A DNA stretch of 33,533 nt from Microbacteriaceae bacterium (GCA_025463615.1 JAODAU010000277.1:1-33533), one strand, 5' to 3'; positions 24,270-32,203 are shown, counted from the first letter of the stretch. A program made the numbers and translations. Notes: generated by a model not told the origin, from the sequence alone.

Positions 24270-25253
24270 ATGAAAATCCTCGTCACCGGCGGCGCCGGCT
24301 TCATCGGCTCGAACTTCGTGCGCCGCACCCTGCAGGATGCCTACCCCGGCCTCGAGGGGGCCGAGGTCGTCGTGCTCGACGCGCTCACCTACTCGGGAAA
24401 CCTCGAGAACCTCGCCCCCGTGGCGGACTCGCCGCGCTACTCCTTCGTGCACGGCGACATCCGCGACTCGGACCTGCTCGACCGGCTCATGCCCGAGGTC
24501 GACGCGGTCGTGCACTTCGCCGCCGAGTCGCACGTGGACCGCTCCGTGCGCGACTCCGGCATCTTCGTGGAGACCAACGTGCTCGGCACGCAGCGCTTGC
24601 TGGATGCCGCGCTCCGCGCCGACCTCGACCGCTTCGTGCACGTCTCCACCGACGAGGTCTACGGCTCGATCGCCGAAGGGTCCTGGGCGGAGGACCGCCC
24701 GCTCGAGCCCAACTCCCCCTACTCGGCGTCGAAGGCCGGCAGCGACCTGCTCGCGCGCAGCTACTACCGCACCCACGGCCTCAACCTCTCGATCACGCGC
24801 TGCTCGAACAACTACGGCCCGTACCACTTCCCCGAGAAGGTCATCCCGCTGTTCGTCACGAACCTGATCGACGACCGGCACGTGCCGCTCTACGGCGAGG
24901 GCAACAACATCCGCGACTGGCTGCACGTGGACGACCACACCCGCGGCATCGCGATGGTGCTGGTGAAGGGACGCGCCGGCGAGATCTACAACATCGGCGG
25001 CGGCACCGAGCTCACCAACCGTGAACTCACCCAGCTGCTGCTCGACGCGACGGGCAAGGACTGGTCGTACGTCGACCGGGTCGCCGACCGCCTCGGCCAC
25101 GACCTGCGCTACAGCGTCGACATCACCAAGATCCGCGAGGAGCTCGGCTACGAGCCGCTCGTTCCGTTCCAGCAGGGCCTCGCGGATGTCGTGCAGTGGT
25201 ACCGCGACAACCGCGCCTGGTGGGAGCCGCTGAAGGAGCGGGCCGCCCTGTGA
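24270..25253 (+). CDS. rmlB: dTDP-glucose 4,6-dehydratase
   Basis: A 327-residue extended SDR enzyme making dTDP-4-keto-6-deoxyglucose, the second step of dTDP-L-rhamnose synthesis. The NAD loop is GGAGFIGS (7-14), the catalytic Thr-Asp-Glu is STDEVYG (T127, D128, E129), and YSASK provides Y151 and K155. CSNNYGPYHFPEKVIP and YGEGNNIRDWLHVDDH are RmlB hallmarks. Length is normal. ATG 24270 has AAGGAGG upstream. The stop overlaps the rmlD start (GTGA). Confidence 0.96.
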   Translation: MKILVTGGAGFIGSNFVRRTLQDAYPGLEGAEVVVLDALTYSGNLENLAPVADSPRYSFVHGDIRDSDLLDRLMPEVDAVVHFAAESHVDRSVRDSGIFVETNVLGTQRLLDAALRADLDRFVHVSTDEVYGSIAEGSWAEDRPLEPNSPYSASKAGSDLLARSYYRTHGLNLSITRCSNNYGPYHFPEKVIPLFVTNLIDDRHVPLYGEGNNIRDWLHVDDHTRGIAMVLVKGRAGEIYNIGGGTELTNRELTQLLLDATGKDWSYVDRVADRLGHDLRYSVDITKIREELGYEPLVPFQQGLADVVQWYRDNRAWWEPLKERAAL

Positions 25254-26098
25254 GGTATCTCGTCACGGGCGCGAACGGCATGCTCGGCCGCGACCTGCAG
25301 GCGGTGCTGGCCGGCCGGGACGTCACCGCCCTAGGGCGCGACGCGCTCGACGTGACCGGCCTGTCGGCGGTCCGCGCCGCGGTCGCCGGGCACGACGTCG
25401 TGATCAACGCCGCCGCGTACACCCGGGTCGACGACGCGGAGAGCAACGAGGATGCCGCGTACGCCGTGAACGCGACGGGCGCCGAGAACCTCGCTGTCGC
25501 GGCATCCGAGGCCGGCGCTCGCCTGGTGCAGGTCTCGACCGACTATGTTTTCGACGGCCGCGCGACCTCTCCGTATCCCGAGGACGCCCCCCTCGACCCG
25601 ATCTCCGCCTACGGCCGCACCAAGGCCGCGGGCGAACGGCTCGCGCTCGCCGCGCACCCGGACGGCACGTCGATCGTGCGGGCGGCCTGGCTGTACGGCG
25701 CCGGCGGCCCCAACTTCGCCAAGACGATGCTGCGCCTCGCCGGCTCGCACGAGACCGTGAGCGTGGTGACCGACCAGCTCGGACAGCCGACCTGGACCGC
25801 GGACCTCGCGGCACAGATCGTCGCCCTGCTCGACTCGGGCACTGCGGCGGGCACGTTCCACGGCACGAACGGCGGCGAGACCAGCTGGTTCGGGTTCACC
25901 CGCGAGATCTTCCGGCACGCGGGGCTCGACCCGGAGCGGGTGCTCCCGACGACGAGCGACGCGTTCGTGCGGCCGGCGCCTCGGCCCGCGTACTCGGTGC
26001 TCGGTCATGACGCCTGGGCATCCGTCGGTCTGCCGCCGCTGCGCGACTGGACCGACGCGCTCGCCTCCGCCTCGGCGGTCGGGGTGCTCCAGCCCTGA
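25250..26098 (+). CDS. rmlD: dTDP-4-dehydrorhamnose reductase
   Basis: A 282-residue SDR enzyme reducing dTDP-4-keto-L-rhamnose to dTDP-L-rhamnose, the last pathway step. It has VTGANGMLGRDL at the N-terminus, INAAAYTRVDDAE, STDYVFDG and YGRTK with the YxxxK pair, and the WLYGAGGPNFAKTML segment of RmlD. GTG 25250 overlaps the rmlB stop as GTGA; a frame open from 25196 would sit inside rmlB and is rejected. Here rmlD is a separate protein; in some actinobacteria I believe RmlC and RmlD are fused, which is not the case in this window. Confidence 0.95.
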   Translation: MRYLVTGANGMLGRDLQAVLAGRDVTALGRDALDVTGLSAVRAAVAGHDVVINAAAYTRVDDAESNEDAAYAVNATGAENLAVAASEAGARLVQVSTDYVFDGRATSPYPEDAPLDPISAYGRTKAAGERLALAAHPDGTSIVRAAWLYGAGGPNFAKTMLRLAGSHETVSVVTDQLGQPTWTADLAAQIVALLDSGTAAGTFHGTNGGETSWFGFTREIFRHAGLDPERVLPTTSDAFVRPAPRPAYSVLGHDAWASVGLPPLRDWTDALASASAVGVLQP

Positions 26099-26115
26099 GC
26101 CATCCGGCCCGCTGG

Positions 26116-26121
26116 TAGTCT
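26116..26121 (+). promoter_or_regulatory. -10-like hexamer TAGTCT upstream of the GT4 gene
   Basis: TAGTCT, preceded by TGG, lies in the 65-nt gap after rmlD and would give a leader of about 35 nt ending in GGGAGC before ATG 26164. No strong -35. Confidence 0.35.
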
Positions 26122-26163
26122 CGACGGCGGGGAAATCAGGCAGGGCGGATCCGTGGGAGCGAC

Positions 26164-27306
26164 ATGACGACGAACCTTCGTGTCATCGTCGACCAGATCG
26201 TCGCCCCGATCCCGGGCGGCATCGGCCGCTACACCGAGGAGCTCACGCGGGAACTGATCCACACCGCTCCCCCCGGCTGCGCCGTCTCCGCCGTGGTCTC
26301 CTCCTCCCCCGAGACCGACTACGCGAAGATCGACACCCTGCTCCCCGGGCTCGTCGACGTCTTCAAGAGCACCCTCGCCCGGCGCGAGCTCGAGCTCGCC
26401 TGGCAGCACGGCTTCACCCGCCTGCCCGGCACCGGCATGGTGCACGCCACCGGACTCTTCGCGCCGCTCGCACGCCACGACCGCATCAACAATCGCGGCG
26501 AGCAGACCGTCGTCACCATCCACGACACCATCCCGTGGCGCGTGCCGGACGCGCTCTCGTCACGCAGGCTGGGCTGGTACAGGGCGATGGCCAAGCGGGC
26601 ACAGAAGTACGCGGATGCCGTGGTGGTGCCCACCCACACCGTCGCGGCCCAGCTCGGTGAGTTCCTCGACTTCGGCGACCGCGTGCGCGTGATCGGCGGC
26701 GCGGTCGGCTCCGGCCTGGTGCTCGGTGCGGACGCCGACGAGCGCGCCGCGCGCCTCGAGCTGCCCGACCGCTACCTGCTGAGCGTGGGCACGCTCCAGC
26801 CGTACAAGGGCATCGCGGCGCTGATCGAGGCGCTCGCGCGGCCCGAGCTGCGCGACGTTCCGCTGCTGATCGCCGGCCCCGAGGGCTGGAAGGGCGTGGA
26901 TGTCGAGGCCGTCGCCTCCGAGGCGGGGCTGGCCCCCGGCCGCGTGCGTTCGCTCGGCTACCTCGACGACGCCGACCTCGCCGTCGCCCTCGACCGCGCC
27001 ACCGTGTTCGTCTTCCCCAGCCTCGCCGAGGGCTTCGGGCTGCCCGTCGTGGAGGCGTTCCACTTCGGCACACCGGTCGTGCACTCCGACGACCCGGCCG
27101 TGCTGGAGGTCTCTGCCGGCGCCGGCCTCGCCGTCGAGCGCGAGGATGCCGCCGGCTACCCCGCCCGCCTCGCCGAGGCCATCGCGCGCGTGCTCGGCGA
27201 CCGCGAGTTCGCCGCGCGCATGGGCGTCGAGGGGCAGGATCGCGCGAGGTCGTTCAGCTGGAAGGACTCGGCCGAGAGGGTCTGGCAGCTCCACGCCGAC
27301 CTCTGA
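26164..27306 (+). CDS. GT4-family glycosyltransferase (mannosyltransferase-like)
   Basis: A 380-residue GT-B enzyme. The N-terminal domain has PIPGGIGRYTEELTREL (about 15-31), the acceptor glycine loop, and VVTIHDTIPW. The C-terminal donor domain has LLSVGTLQPYKG and the complete EX7E motif in LAEGFGLPVVEAFHFGTPVV, so the catalytic set is intact, unlike the two other GT4 domains with altered motifs in this window. This layout is common for mannosyl- or rhamnosyltransferases of wall glycans. It is the last plus-strand gene of the rhamnose block and ends 4 nt from the convergent acyltransferase. Confidence 0.88.
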   Translation: MTTNLRVIVDQIVAPIPGGIGRYTEELTRELIHTAPPGCAVSAVVSSSPETDYAKIDTLLPGLVDVFKSTLARRELELAWQHGFTRLPGTGMVHATGLFAPLARHDRINNRGEQTVVTIHDTIPWRVPDALSSRRLGWYRAMAKRAQKYADAVVVPTHTVAAQLGEFLDFGDRVRVIGGAVGSGLVLGADADERAARLELPDRYLLSVGTLQPYKGIAALIEALARPELRDVPLLIAGPEGWKGVDVEAVASEAGLAPGRVRSLGYLDDADLAVALDRATVFVFPSLAEGFGLPVVEAFHFGTPVVHSDDPAVLEVSAGAGLAVEREDAAGYPARLAEAIARVLGDREFAARMGVEGQDRARSFSWKDSAERVWQLHADL

Positions 27307-27310
27307 AACG

Positions 27311-28510
27311 TTAGCCGGCTTCGGGGTTGCTGCGAGTCATCACGGCCTCGGCTCCGCGACCGACTCGACGCGCCAGCCGGTGCGCCGGGCCCTCGACGAA
27401 CCGGAAGAAGAGCGCGGCGACGACGAACGACGCCACGATCGACACGGCGGCCGCGAGCGCGAACCGCTTCGGGCCGACGATGTACGACACCGCGATGATG
27501 ATCGGAACGTGCACGAGGTAGAGGCTGAACGAGATCTTGCCCAGCCACCGGAAGAACCGCGACGCGAGAAGCCGCATGGCCGGGCCCCAGAGCGCCGCCA
27601 GCGCGACGAGGCCGAACGCGCCCACCACGACCAGCGCACCTGCCGCGGTGCGGAGGTAGACCGACCCGGGTCGCAGGCCCCACACCAGCCAGTGCAGGTT
27701 GATCGCGAACAGCGACAGCACGAGCACGGCCGCCCCACCGACCGGCACCCATCGCGCCACGCGAGGCCTGGACACCCATTCACGGGCGTCATCGAGCCTG
27801 ACGGCGAACACGGTGCCGATCAGGAACACCGGCAGGTAGGCGAACGTCTGGTTGCCCCACAGCAGCCCGATGAACACCAGCGGGATGCACGCGAGCAGTA
27901 CCGCCCACCAGACGCGTCTACCGAGCACGGCCACCAGCACGAAGACTGGCAGGGCGAGAGAGAAGATGACCTCCCACCTCAGCGACCACAGCGGGTTGTT
28001 CAACGACGTGTCCCCGAACAGCACGTCCATCGAGCCGAGCACCCGCTGCGGCGTGAGTTGGGCGATGCTCGACGGGCCCAGCCACAGCGACGCGGCCTTC
28101 GCGGGGTCCTGGTGGGAGACGAGGATCCACACGCAGGCGAGCAACACCGAGGCGATCACGGGCAGGTACAGCCGGACGAGCCGGCGCGGGTAGTACGCGG
28201 TCCAGCTGAACCGGGCCGACCTCAGCACGGGCAGCGCCACGACGAGACCGCTCAGCACGAAGAAGACGAGCACTGCCTCGGGCCCCGCGACGAGAAGCTC
28301 GCCGGGGCCGGCCGTGAACCACCAGTACACGCCCCCGGGGGCGGTGCTGCCCGGCCGCATGTACACGTCCGCGAAGGCCGGAAGCGTCAGCGCGAGGTGA
28401 TGGAAGACCACGATCACGGCAGCGAGCCCACGCAGTCCATCGAGCGAGACTAGTCTGCTCGATTCCGCCCCGAGGCGCGACGATACCGGGGTCAGTGCGG
28501 GGGTGGTCAT
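27311..28510 (-). CDS. Acyltransferase-3 family membrane protein (OafA/YrhL-like)
   Basis: A 399-residue integral membrane protein with about ten predicted helices. LDGLRGLAAVIVVFHHLAL (from residue 23) is the family signature, including the catalytic-site histidine pair 37-38. NPLWSLRWEVIFSLALPV matches the conserved loop with SLxxE, and SFSLYLVHVPI is the last family motif. Members O-acetylate or otherwise acylate sugars exposed outside the membrane. No fused SGNH esterase domain is present. ATG 28510 follows TAGACT by 6 nt, so it is probably leaderless. Its place at the edge of the polysaccharide block suggests O-acylation of the exported glycan. Confidence 0.88.
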   Translation of the reverse strand: MTTPALTPVSSRLGAESSRLVSLDGLRGLAAVIVVFHHLALTLPAFADVYMRPGSTAPGGVYWWFTAGPGELLVAGPEAVLVFFVLSGLVVALPVLRSARFSWTAYYPRRLVRLYLPVIASVLLACVWILVSHQDPAKAASLWLGPSSIAQLTPQRVLGSMDVLFGDTSLNNPLWSLRWEVIFSLALPVFVLVAVLGRRVWWAVLLACIPLVFIGLLWGNQTFAYLPVFLIGTVFAVRLDDAREWVSRPRVARWVPVGGAAVLVLSLFAINLHWLVWGLRPGSVYLRTAAGALVVVGAFGLVALAALWGPAMRLLASRFFRWLGKISFSLYLVHVPIIIAVSYIVGPKRFALAAAVSIVASFVVAALFFRFVEGPAHRLARRVGRGAEAVMTRSNPEAG

Positions 28511-28516
28511 CCCGGA

Positions 28517-28522
28517 AGTCTA
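28517..28522 (-). promoter_or_regulatory. -10-like hexamer TAGACT for the acyltransferase gene (leaderless candidate)
   Basis: On the minus strand TAGACT is followed by 6 nt and then ATG 28510, in the 31-nt gap behind purE. No ribosome-binding site precedes the ATG. Confidence 0.55.
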
Positions 28523-28541
28523 ACGAAGCCCCGGCACGGCC

Positions 28542-29036
28542 TCAGAGGCTCGACCTGAGCGCGGCATCCTTCTCGGCGACGAGCACCTCGAGCGAGGCGG
28601 CGTGCGCGGCGAGCGCGGCGGTGAGCCGTTCGTCGCCGGTCCCGAGGATGCGCGCGGCGAGCAGCCCGGCGTTGTGCGCGCCGCCGATCGAGACCGTGGC
28701 GACCGGGATGCCCGCGGGCATCTGCACGATCGAGAGCAGCGAGTCGAGGCCGTCGAGCCGGGCGAGCGGCACCGGCACGCCGATCACGGGCAGGGTGGTG
28801 ACGGAGGCCAGCATGCCGGGCAGGTGGGCGGCGCCGCCCGCGCCGGCGACGATCACGCGGATGCCGCGGCCCGCGGCCTCCTTGCCGAAGGCGATCATCC
28901 GCTCGGGGGTGCGGTGCGCGGAGACGACGGCGACCTCGTGCTCGATGCCGAACTCGGTGAGCACGGCCGCGGCGTCGGCCATGACCTTCCAGTCGGAGTC
29001 CGACCCCATGACGACGGCGACGAGAGGCTCGGGCAT
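28542..29036 (-). CDS. purE: N5-carboxyaminoimidazole ribonucleotide mutase
   Basis: A 164-residue class I PurE, which rearranges N5-CAIR to CAIR in purine synthesis. Motifs are GSDSDW (11-16), [11 protein letters not shown] (38-48) and [12 protein letters not shown] (64-75), with the substrate-binding serine and catalytic histidine in place. ATG 29036 begins the family's first strand; the open frame upstream belongs to an antisense shadow of purK. It follows the purK stop by 5 nt, so the two form an operon and act in sequence. Confidence 0.96.
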   Translation of the reverse strand: MPEPLVAVVMGSDSDWKVMADAAAVLTEFGIEHEVAVVSAHRTPERMIAFGKEAAGRGIRVIVAGAGGAAHLPGMLASVTTLPVIGVPVPLARLDGLDSLLSIVQMPAGIPVATVSIGGAHNAGLLAARILGTGDERLTAALAAHAASLEVLVAEKDAALRSSL

Positions 29037-29041
29037 GGGGC

Positions 29042-30169
29042 TCAGCCTATTGTCTGGTCGTCGAAGTGGGAGGCAGCGGCGCGCGCCTCGAAGACCACGT
29101 CGTCGAGCTCGTCCCCGCCCGCCGTCACGTGGCCGACCTTGCGGCCCGGCCGCGGATCCTTGCCGTAGTTGTGCACCTTCACGGTGGGCTGGTCGGCGAG
29201 AGCGGCGGGGTAACGGTCGGCCAGCGTGCCGGTCGACGGGCCGCCGAGGATGTTGACCATCACCGACCAGGTGTCGCGGCATCCTGTCGCCCCCAGCGGC
29301 ACGTCGAGCACGGCGCGCAGGTGCTGCTCGAACTGGCTGGTGGTGGAGCCGTCGATGGTCCAGTGGCCGGTGTTGTGCGGGCGCATCGCGAGCTCGTTGA
29401 CGAGCAGGCGCTCGTCGGTAGTCTGGAACAGCTCGACCGCGAGCACGCCCGTGACGCCGAGGCGCTGGGCGACCGTGGTGGCGATCTGCTCGGCCATGTC
29501 GGCGATCACTCCGGCCGACGACGGCGCCGGCGCGATGACCTCGGCGCACACCCCGTCGCGCTGCACGCTCTCGACCACGGGCCAGGCCACGAGGTCGCCG
29601 CTCGGCCGGCGGGCAACGAGCTGGGCGAGCTCGCGCTGGAACTCGACGAGCTCCTCAGCGAGCAGCGGGCCGCCGTCGGCCAGCCAGTCCTCGGCCTCGG
29701 ATGCCGCGGAGACCACCCGCACGCCCTTGCCGTCATAGCCGCCGCGCGGGGTCTTCACGACGACCCGGCCGCCGTTGCTCGCGATGAAGGCATCCAGCTC
29801 CCCGGCTGTGTCGATCCTGGCCCACTCGGGCTGCGGGATGCCGAGCTCGGCGAGCCGCTCCCGCATCCGCAGCTTGTCCTGGGCGTACAGCAGCGCGTCC
29901 GGCCCGGGCTGCACGTTGACGCCGGCCTCGACGAGCGCGCGCAGCACCTCCTGCGGCACGTGCTCGTGGTCGAACGTGACCACGTCCACGCCCCTCCCAA
30001 AACGCAGGACATCCTCCAGATTCCGGTGGTCGCCGAGCTCCGTGACGGCGATAGCGGCAGATTCTCCTGCGTTTTGTGCGAGCACGCGGATGTCGAGGCC
30101 GAGCGCGATGGCGGGCGGCACCATCATCCGCGCGAGCTGGCCTCCGCCGATAACCCCGATGGTTGGCAT
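29042..30169 (-). CDS. purK: N5-carboxyaminoimidazole ribonucleotide synthase
   Basis: A 375-residue ATP-grasp enzyme that carboxylates AIR with bicarbonate and ATP. It opens [13 protein letters not shown] (4-16), then has [11 protein letters not shown], the [15 protein letters not shown] loop, [17 protein letters not shown] and [13 protein letters not shown] near the C-terminus. ATG 30169 has GAGGAG 5-6 nt upstream; the frame is open to 30247 but that part is promoter region. Codons 32-58 are odd: they use AAT, GAT, CGT, TTT, TCT and AGG, rare elsewhere here, and are bounded by a perfect 12-bp inverted repeat. The encoded residues still fit the family. Confidence 0.96.
   Translation of the reverse strand: MPTIGVIGGGQLARMMVPPAIALGLDIRVLAQNAGESAAIAVTELGDHRNLEDVLRFGRGVDVVTFDHEHVPQEVLRALVEAGVNVQPGPDALLYAQDKLRMRERLAELGIPQPEWARIDTAGELDAFIASNGGRVVVKTPRGGYDGKGVRVVSAASEAEDWLADGGPLLAEELVEFQRELAQLVARRPSGDLVAWPVVESVQRDGVCAEVIAPAPSSAGVIADMAEQIATTVAQRLGVTGVLAVELFQTTDERLLVNELAMRPHNTGHWTIDGSTTSQFEQHLRAVLDVPLGATGCRDTWSVMVNILGGPSTGTLADRYPAALADQPTVKVHNYGKDPRPGRKVGHVTAGGDELDDVVFEARAAASHFDDQTIG
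29998..30076. repeat. 79-bp inverted-repeat element inside purK
   Basis: The arms CAAAACGCAGGA (29998-30009) and TCCTGCGTTTTG (30065-30076) are exact inverse complements separated by 55 nt. On the coding strand they encode Q-N-A-G and V-L-R-F. The arm resembles that of the 83-bp palindrome at 32088-32170. Confidence 0.65.
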
Positions 30170-30271
30170 GGTGTCTCCTCGAGCCTGTGGACGCCGTACA
30201 TTCTCCGTGCACGACCGCCGGTTAGAATCACTGGCGTTGCCTACCATCTTCGCCCATCGACAAGGGGCCGC
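30170..30271. promoter_or_regulatory. Divergent promoter region between purK and gtrA
   Basis: On the plus strand TAGAAT (30223-30228) would give a leader of about 37 nt ending with AAGGGG before ATG 30272. A purK promoter must also lie here; no minus-strand hexamer is convincing. I see no purine riboswitch. Confidence 0.4.
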
Positions 30272-30805
30272 ATGCGCGCGTTGTTCGCCCAGCTAGTCCG
30301 CTTCGGGCTGGTCGGATGCGTCGGCCTGGTCGTCGACGCCGGCATCTTCAACCTGCTGCGCGCCACCCTCCTCAGCCCGGAGGAGGTGCACAACGGCGTC
30401 ATCTACGCCCGCATCATCTCCACGACGCTGGCGATCATCGTCAACTGGCTCGGCAACCGGTTCTGGACCTTCGGCGACCGCCGCCGCCCGCACATCGTGC
30501 GCGAGGCCATCGAGTTCGCGGTCGTGAGCGTGGGCGGCCTGCTCATCGGGCTCGCCACCCTCTGGGTCTCGCACTACCTGCTCGGCTTCACCAGCGTGCT
30601 CGCCGACAACATCGCCAACTACGTGGTCGGGCTGGTGCTCGGCACGGCCTTCCGCTTCACGCTCTACCGCGTCTGGGTGTTCAGCGACGAGCGCACCGAC
30701 CCGGTGCGACCGGTCGGCGACGACGTGGCTAGCGACTCCCCCACACGGTCGTCGCGTCGTCGTCGCGTGACGCCTCGGCCTGTCGCCGAGCGGCAATCGG
30801 ATTGA
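30272..30805 (+). CDS. GtrA-family four-helix membrane protein
   Basis: A 177-residue protein with four helices (about 8-28, 45-62, 80-101 and 108-128). LVRFGLVGCVGLVVD at the N-terminus and FRFTLYRVWVF after the last helix are the GtrA signatures. GtrA proteins are thought to flip or help flip polyprenyl-phosphate sugars. ATG 30272 has AAGGGG upstream; the long open frame before it is antisense to purK. The last 25 or so residues, arginine- and serine-rich, overlap the 3' end of the convergent PH-domain gene by 77 nt. A DPM1-like synthase occurs at 32204, not adjacent, and could be its partner. Confidence 0.86.
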   Translation: MRALFAQLVRFGLVGCVGLVVDAGIFNLLRATLLSPEEVHNGVIYARIISTTLAIIVNWLGNRFWTFGDRRRPHIVREAIEFAVVSVGGLLIGLATLWVSHYLLGFTSVLADNIANYVVGLVLGTAFRFTLYRVWVFSDERTDPVRPVGDDVASDSPTRSSRRRRVTPRPVAERQSD

Positions 30806-31286
30806 GGCTCTTCTCCATCAGGTCGTGAAGCGCGGCCTGCACGAGGTCCGCGCTCGGCACGTCCCGCAGCACGAACGGGTGCTCGATGCCGGTGTTGACC
30901 AGCACGTTGCCGCTGCCGAACAGCGACTGCAGCCCCACCTTGCGCACCGTCACGTCGTAGCCGCGGCTGTGCAGCAGCTCCTGCCGCAGCCGCACGAACA
31001 GCCCGGAGCGCACGATCAGCCGGCGAGACGTGATCACGTAGCGCTTGCTCAGCCAGGAAAGCAGGGGCAGGAACCACAGCAGCAGGATGACCAGCCCACC
31101 GCCCGCGAGCACCGCGATGTTCTGCCAACCCTGGTCGAACCGGCCCGCGAACCACCCCATCGCGCCGATCGTCGCGATCAGCACGACCGACGGCCAGAAC
31201 AGGGCGCGGGCGTGCGGGCGCAGGCGCGCGACGACGCGCTCGGCCTCCCCCTGCTCGGCCGTGCTCATGCCCGTGGTGCTGGTCAT
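30729..31286 (-). CDS. PH-domain (DUF304-like) membrane protein
   Basis: A 185-residue protein with two helices (about 29-47 and 56-78) followed by a bacterial PH-like domain: KRYVITSRRLIVRSGLFVRLRQE, a strongly family-typical stretch, and LFGSGNVLVNTG. Such proteins are widespread small actinobacterial membrane proteins without a defined role. ATG 31286 has AGGAC just upstream; an alternative ATG at 31268 would shorten it by six residues. It begins 3 nt after birA, with which it forms an operon. Its tail overlaps gtrA in the opposite orientation. Confidence 0.83.
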   Translation of the reverse strand: MTSTTGMSTAEQGEAERVVARLRPHARALFWPSVVLIATIGAMGWFAGRFDQGWQNIAVLAGGGLVILLLWFLPLLSWLSKRYVITSRRLIVRSGLFVRLRQELLHSRGYDVTVRKVGLQSLFGSGNVLVNTGIEHPFVLRDVPSADLVQAALHDLMEKSLNPIAARRQAEASRDDDATTVWGSR

Positions 31287-31289
31287 GTC

Positions 31290-32069
31290 CTATTCATACC
31301 GCAGATGCGTCACGTCGCCCGCTGCCACCGCGACGAGCCGCGCATCCGACCCGCGGCGCACGCGGAGCCTGCCGGTCGAGTCGAGGTCGACCGCGGTGCC
31401 GACGAGGTCGTCGCCGCCCGGCAGCTCCACGCGGACCTCCTGGCCGAGGGTGGTGCACGCCGCCTCGACCTCCGCCGCGATCCCCGCGCCCACGGCGTCA
31501 CCCCGGGCGGTCGACAGGCGGGCGAGCAGTGAGCGGAGGTTTTCGAGGTAGCTGCTGAGGGCGGCATCCGCCAGGTCCGCGTCGGGCACGGTCGTGCCGT
31601 TCAGCGAGAGGGAGGTGGATGCCGCGGTCGGCAGCTGCTCGCGCGTCATCGTGAGGTTGAGCCCGGCCCCCATGATCACGCCGGAGCCGTCCGGCAGCAG
31701 CTCGGCGAGCAGGCCGGAGACCTTGAGCCCGTCGACCTGCACGTCGTTCGGCCACTTGAGGCCGACGCGGTGCAGGGGAACGAGCGCGGCGACGGCGCGG
31801 CTCATGGCGAGGCCCGCGGCGAGCGGGATCCAGCCGAGCGCGTCGGCGGGCAGCCCCGGCCGCAGCAGCACGGAGATCGCGAGCGTCGTTCCGGGCGGGG
31901 CCACCCAGGTGCGCCCGAGGCGCCCGCGCCCGCTGGTCTGCGAGCCGGTGACGAGCACCGAGAAGTCGGGCGATCCGGCAGCGCGCGCGGCCAGCTCGGT
32001 GTTGGTGGAGCCAACCTCGTCGAGCACGTCGAGCCGGGCGGCGATGGCGGCGCTGAGCGGGAGGTGCAC
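31290..32069 (-). CDS. birA: Biotin--[acetyl-CoA carboxylase] ligase
   Basis: A 259-residue monofunctional (group I) biotin protein ligase. The ATP/biotin loop is GRGRLGRTW (47-55), KWPNDV spans 105-110, and a C-terminal SH3-like domain ends the protein. There is no N-terminal helix-turn-helix, so it should not act as a biotin repressor. It would biotinylate the carrier subunit of acyl-CoA carboxylases; a carboxylase beta subunit begins 1 kb downstream at 33044. GTG 32069 follows TACAGT by 6 nt, so its mRNA is probably leaderless. Confidence 0.94.
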   Translation of the reverse strand: MHLPLSAAIAARLDVLDEVGSTNTELAARAAGSPDFSVLVTGSQTSGRGRLGRTWVAPPGTTLAISVLLRPGLPADALGWIPLAAGLAMSRAVAALVPLHRVGLKWPNDVQVDGLKVSGLLAELLPDGSGVIMGAGLNLTMTREQLPTAASTSLSLNGTTVPDADLADAALSSYLENLRSLLARLSTARGDAVGAGIAAEVEAACTTLGQEVRVELPGGDDLVGTAVDLDSTGRLRVRRGSDARLVAVAAGDVTHLRYE

Positions 32070-32075
32070 GGCCCC

Positions 32076-32081
32076 ACTGTA
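32076..32081 (-). promoter_or_regulatory. birA: -10-like hexamer TACAGT for birA (leaderless candidate)
   Basis: On the minus strand TACAGT is followed by 6 nt and then GTG 32069. The left arm of the palindrome at 32088-32107 occupies the spacer and -35 position of this promoter. Confidence 0.55.
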
Positions 32082-32087
32082 TCCCTG

Positions 32088-32170
32088 CCGAAAACGAAGG
32101 AGATTGTCGAGCGAACGGCGCGCGAGGGCGCATTTCGCGGCATCCGCGCCACGATCTCCTTCATTTTCGG
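32088..32170. repeat. 83-bp imperfect palindrome between birA and the GT2 gene
   Basis: Arm 32088-32107 pairs with 32151-32170 at 18 of 20 positions (CCGAAAACGAAGGAGATTGT against ACGATCTCCTTCATTTTCGG). Inside, GGCGCG (32117-32122) pairs with CGCGCC (32145-32150), so the whole can fold into one long hairpin. It fills most of the 134-nt divergent intergenic region and covers part of the birA promoter. Confidence 0.75.
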
Positions 32171-32203
32171 GAGGCGGGGCGGATCGGGCATGATGGGGGG
32201 ATC

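Noticed and set aside
26900..28453. 517-residue plus-strand open frame running from the GT4 gene over the acyltransferase
   Set aside because: It is out of frame in the GT4 gene and antisense to a clear acyltransferase-3 protein.
30170..30271. Purine riboswitch upstream of purK
   Set aside because: The leader is short and lacks the conserved three-way junction loops; nothing beyond promoter-like hexamers is visible.
32088..32170. Bidirectional intrinsic terminator or BioQ/BirA operator
   Set aside because: Both flanking genes point away from it, so a terminator makes no sense there. BirA here lacks a DNA-binding domain, and the arms do not resemble the biotin operators I know.
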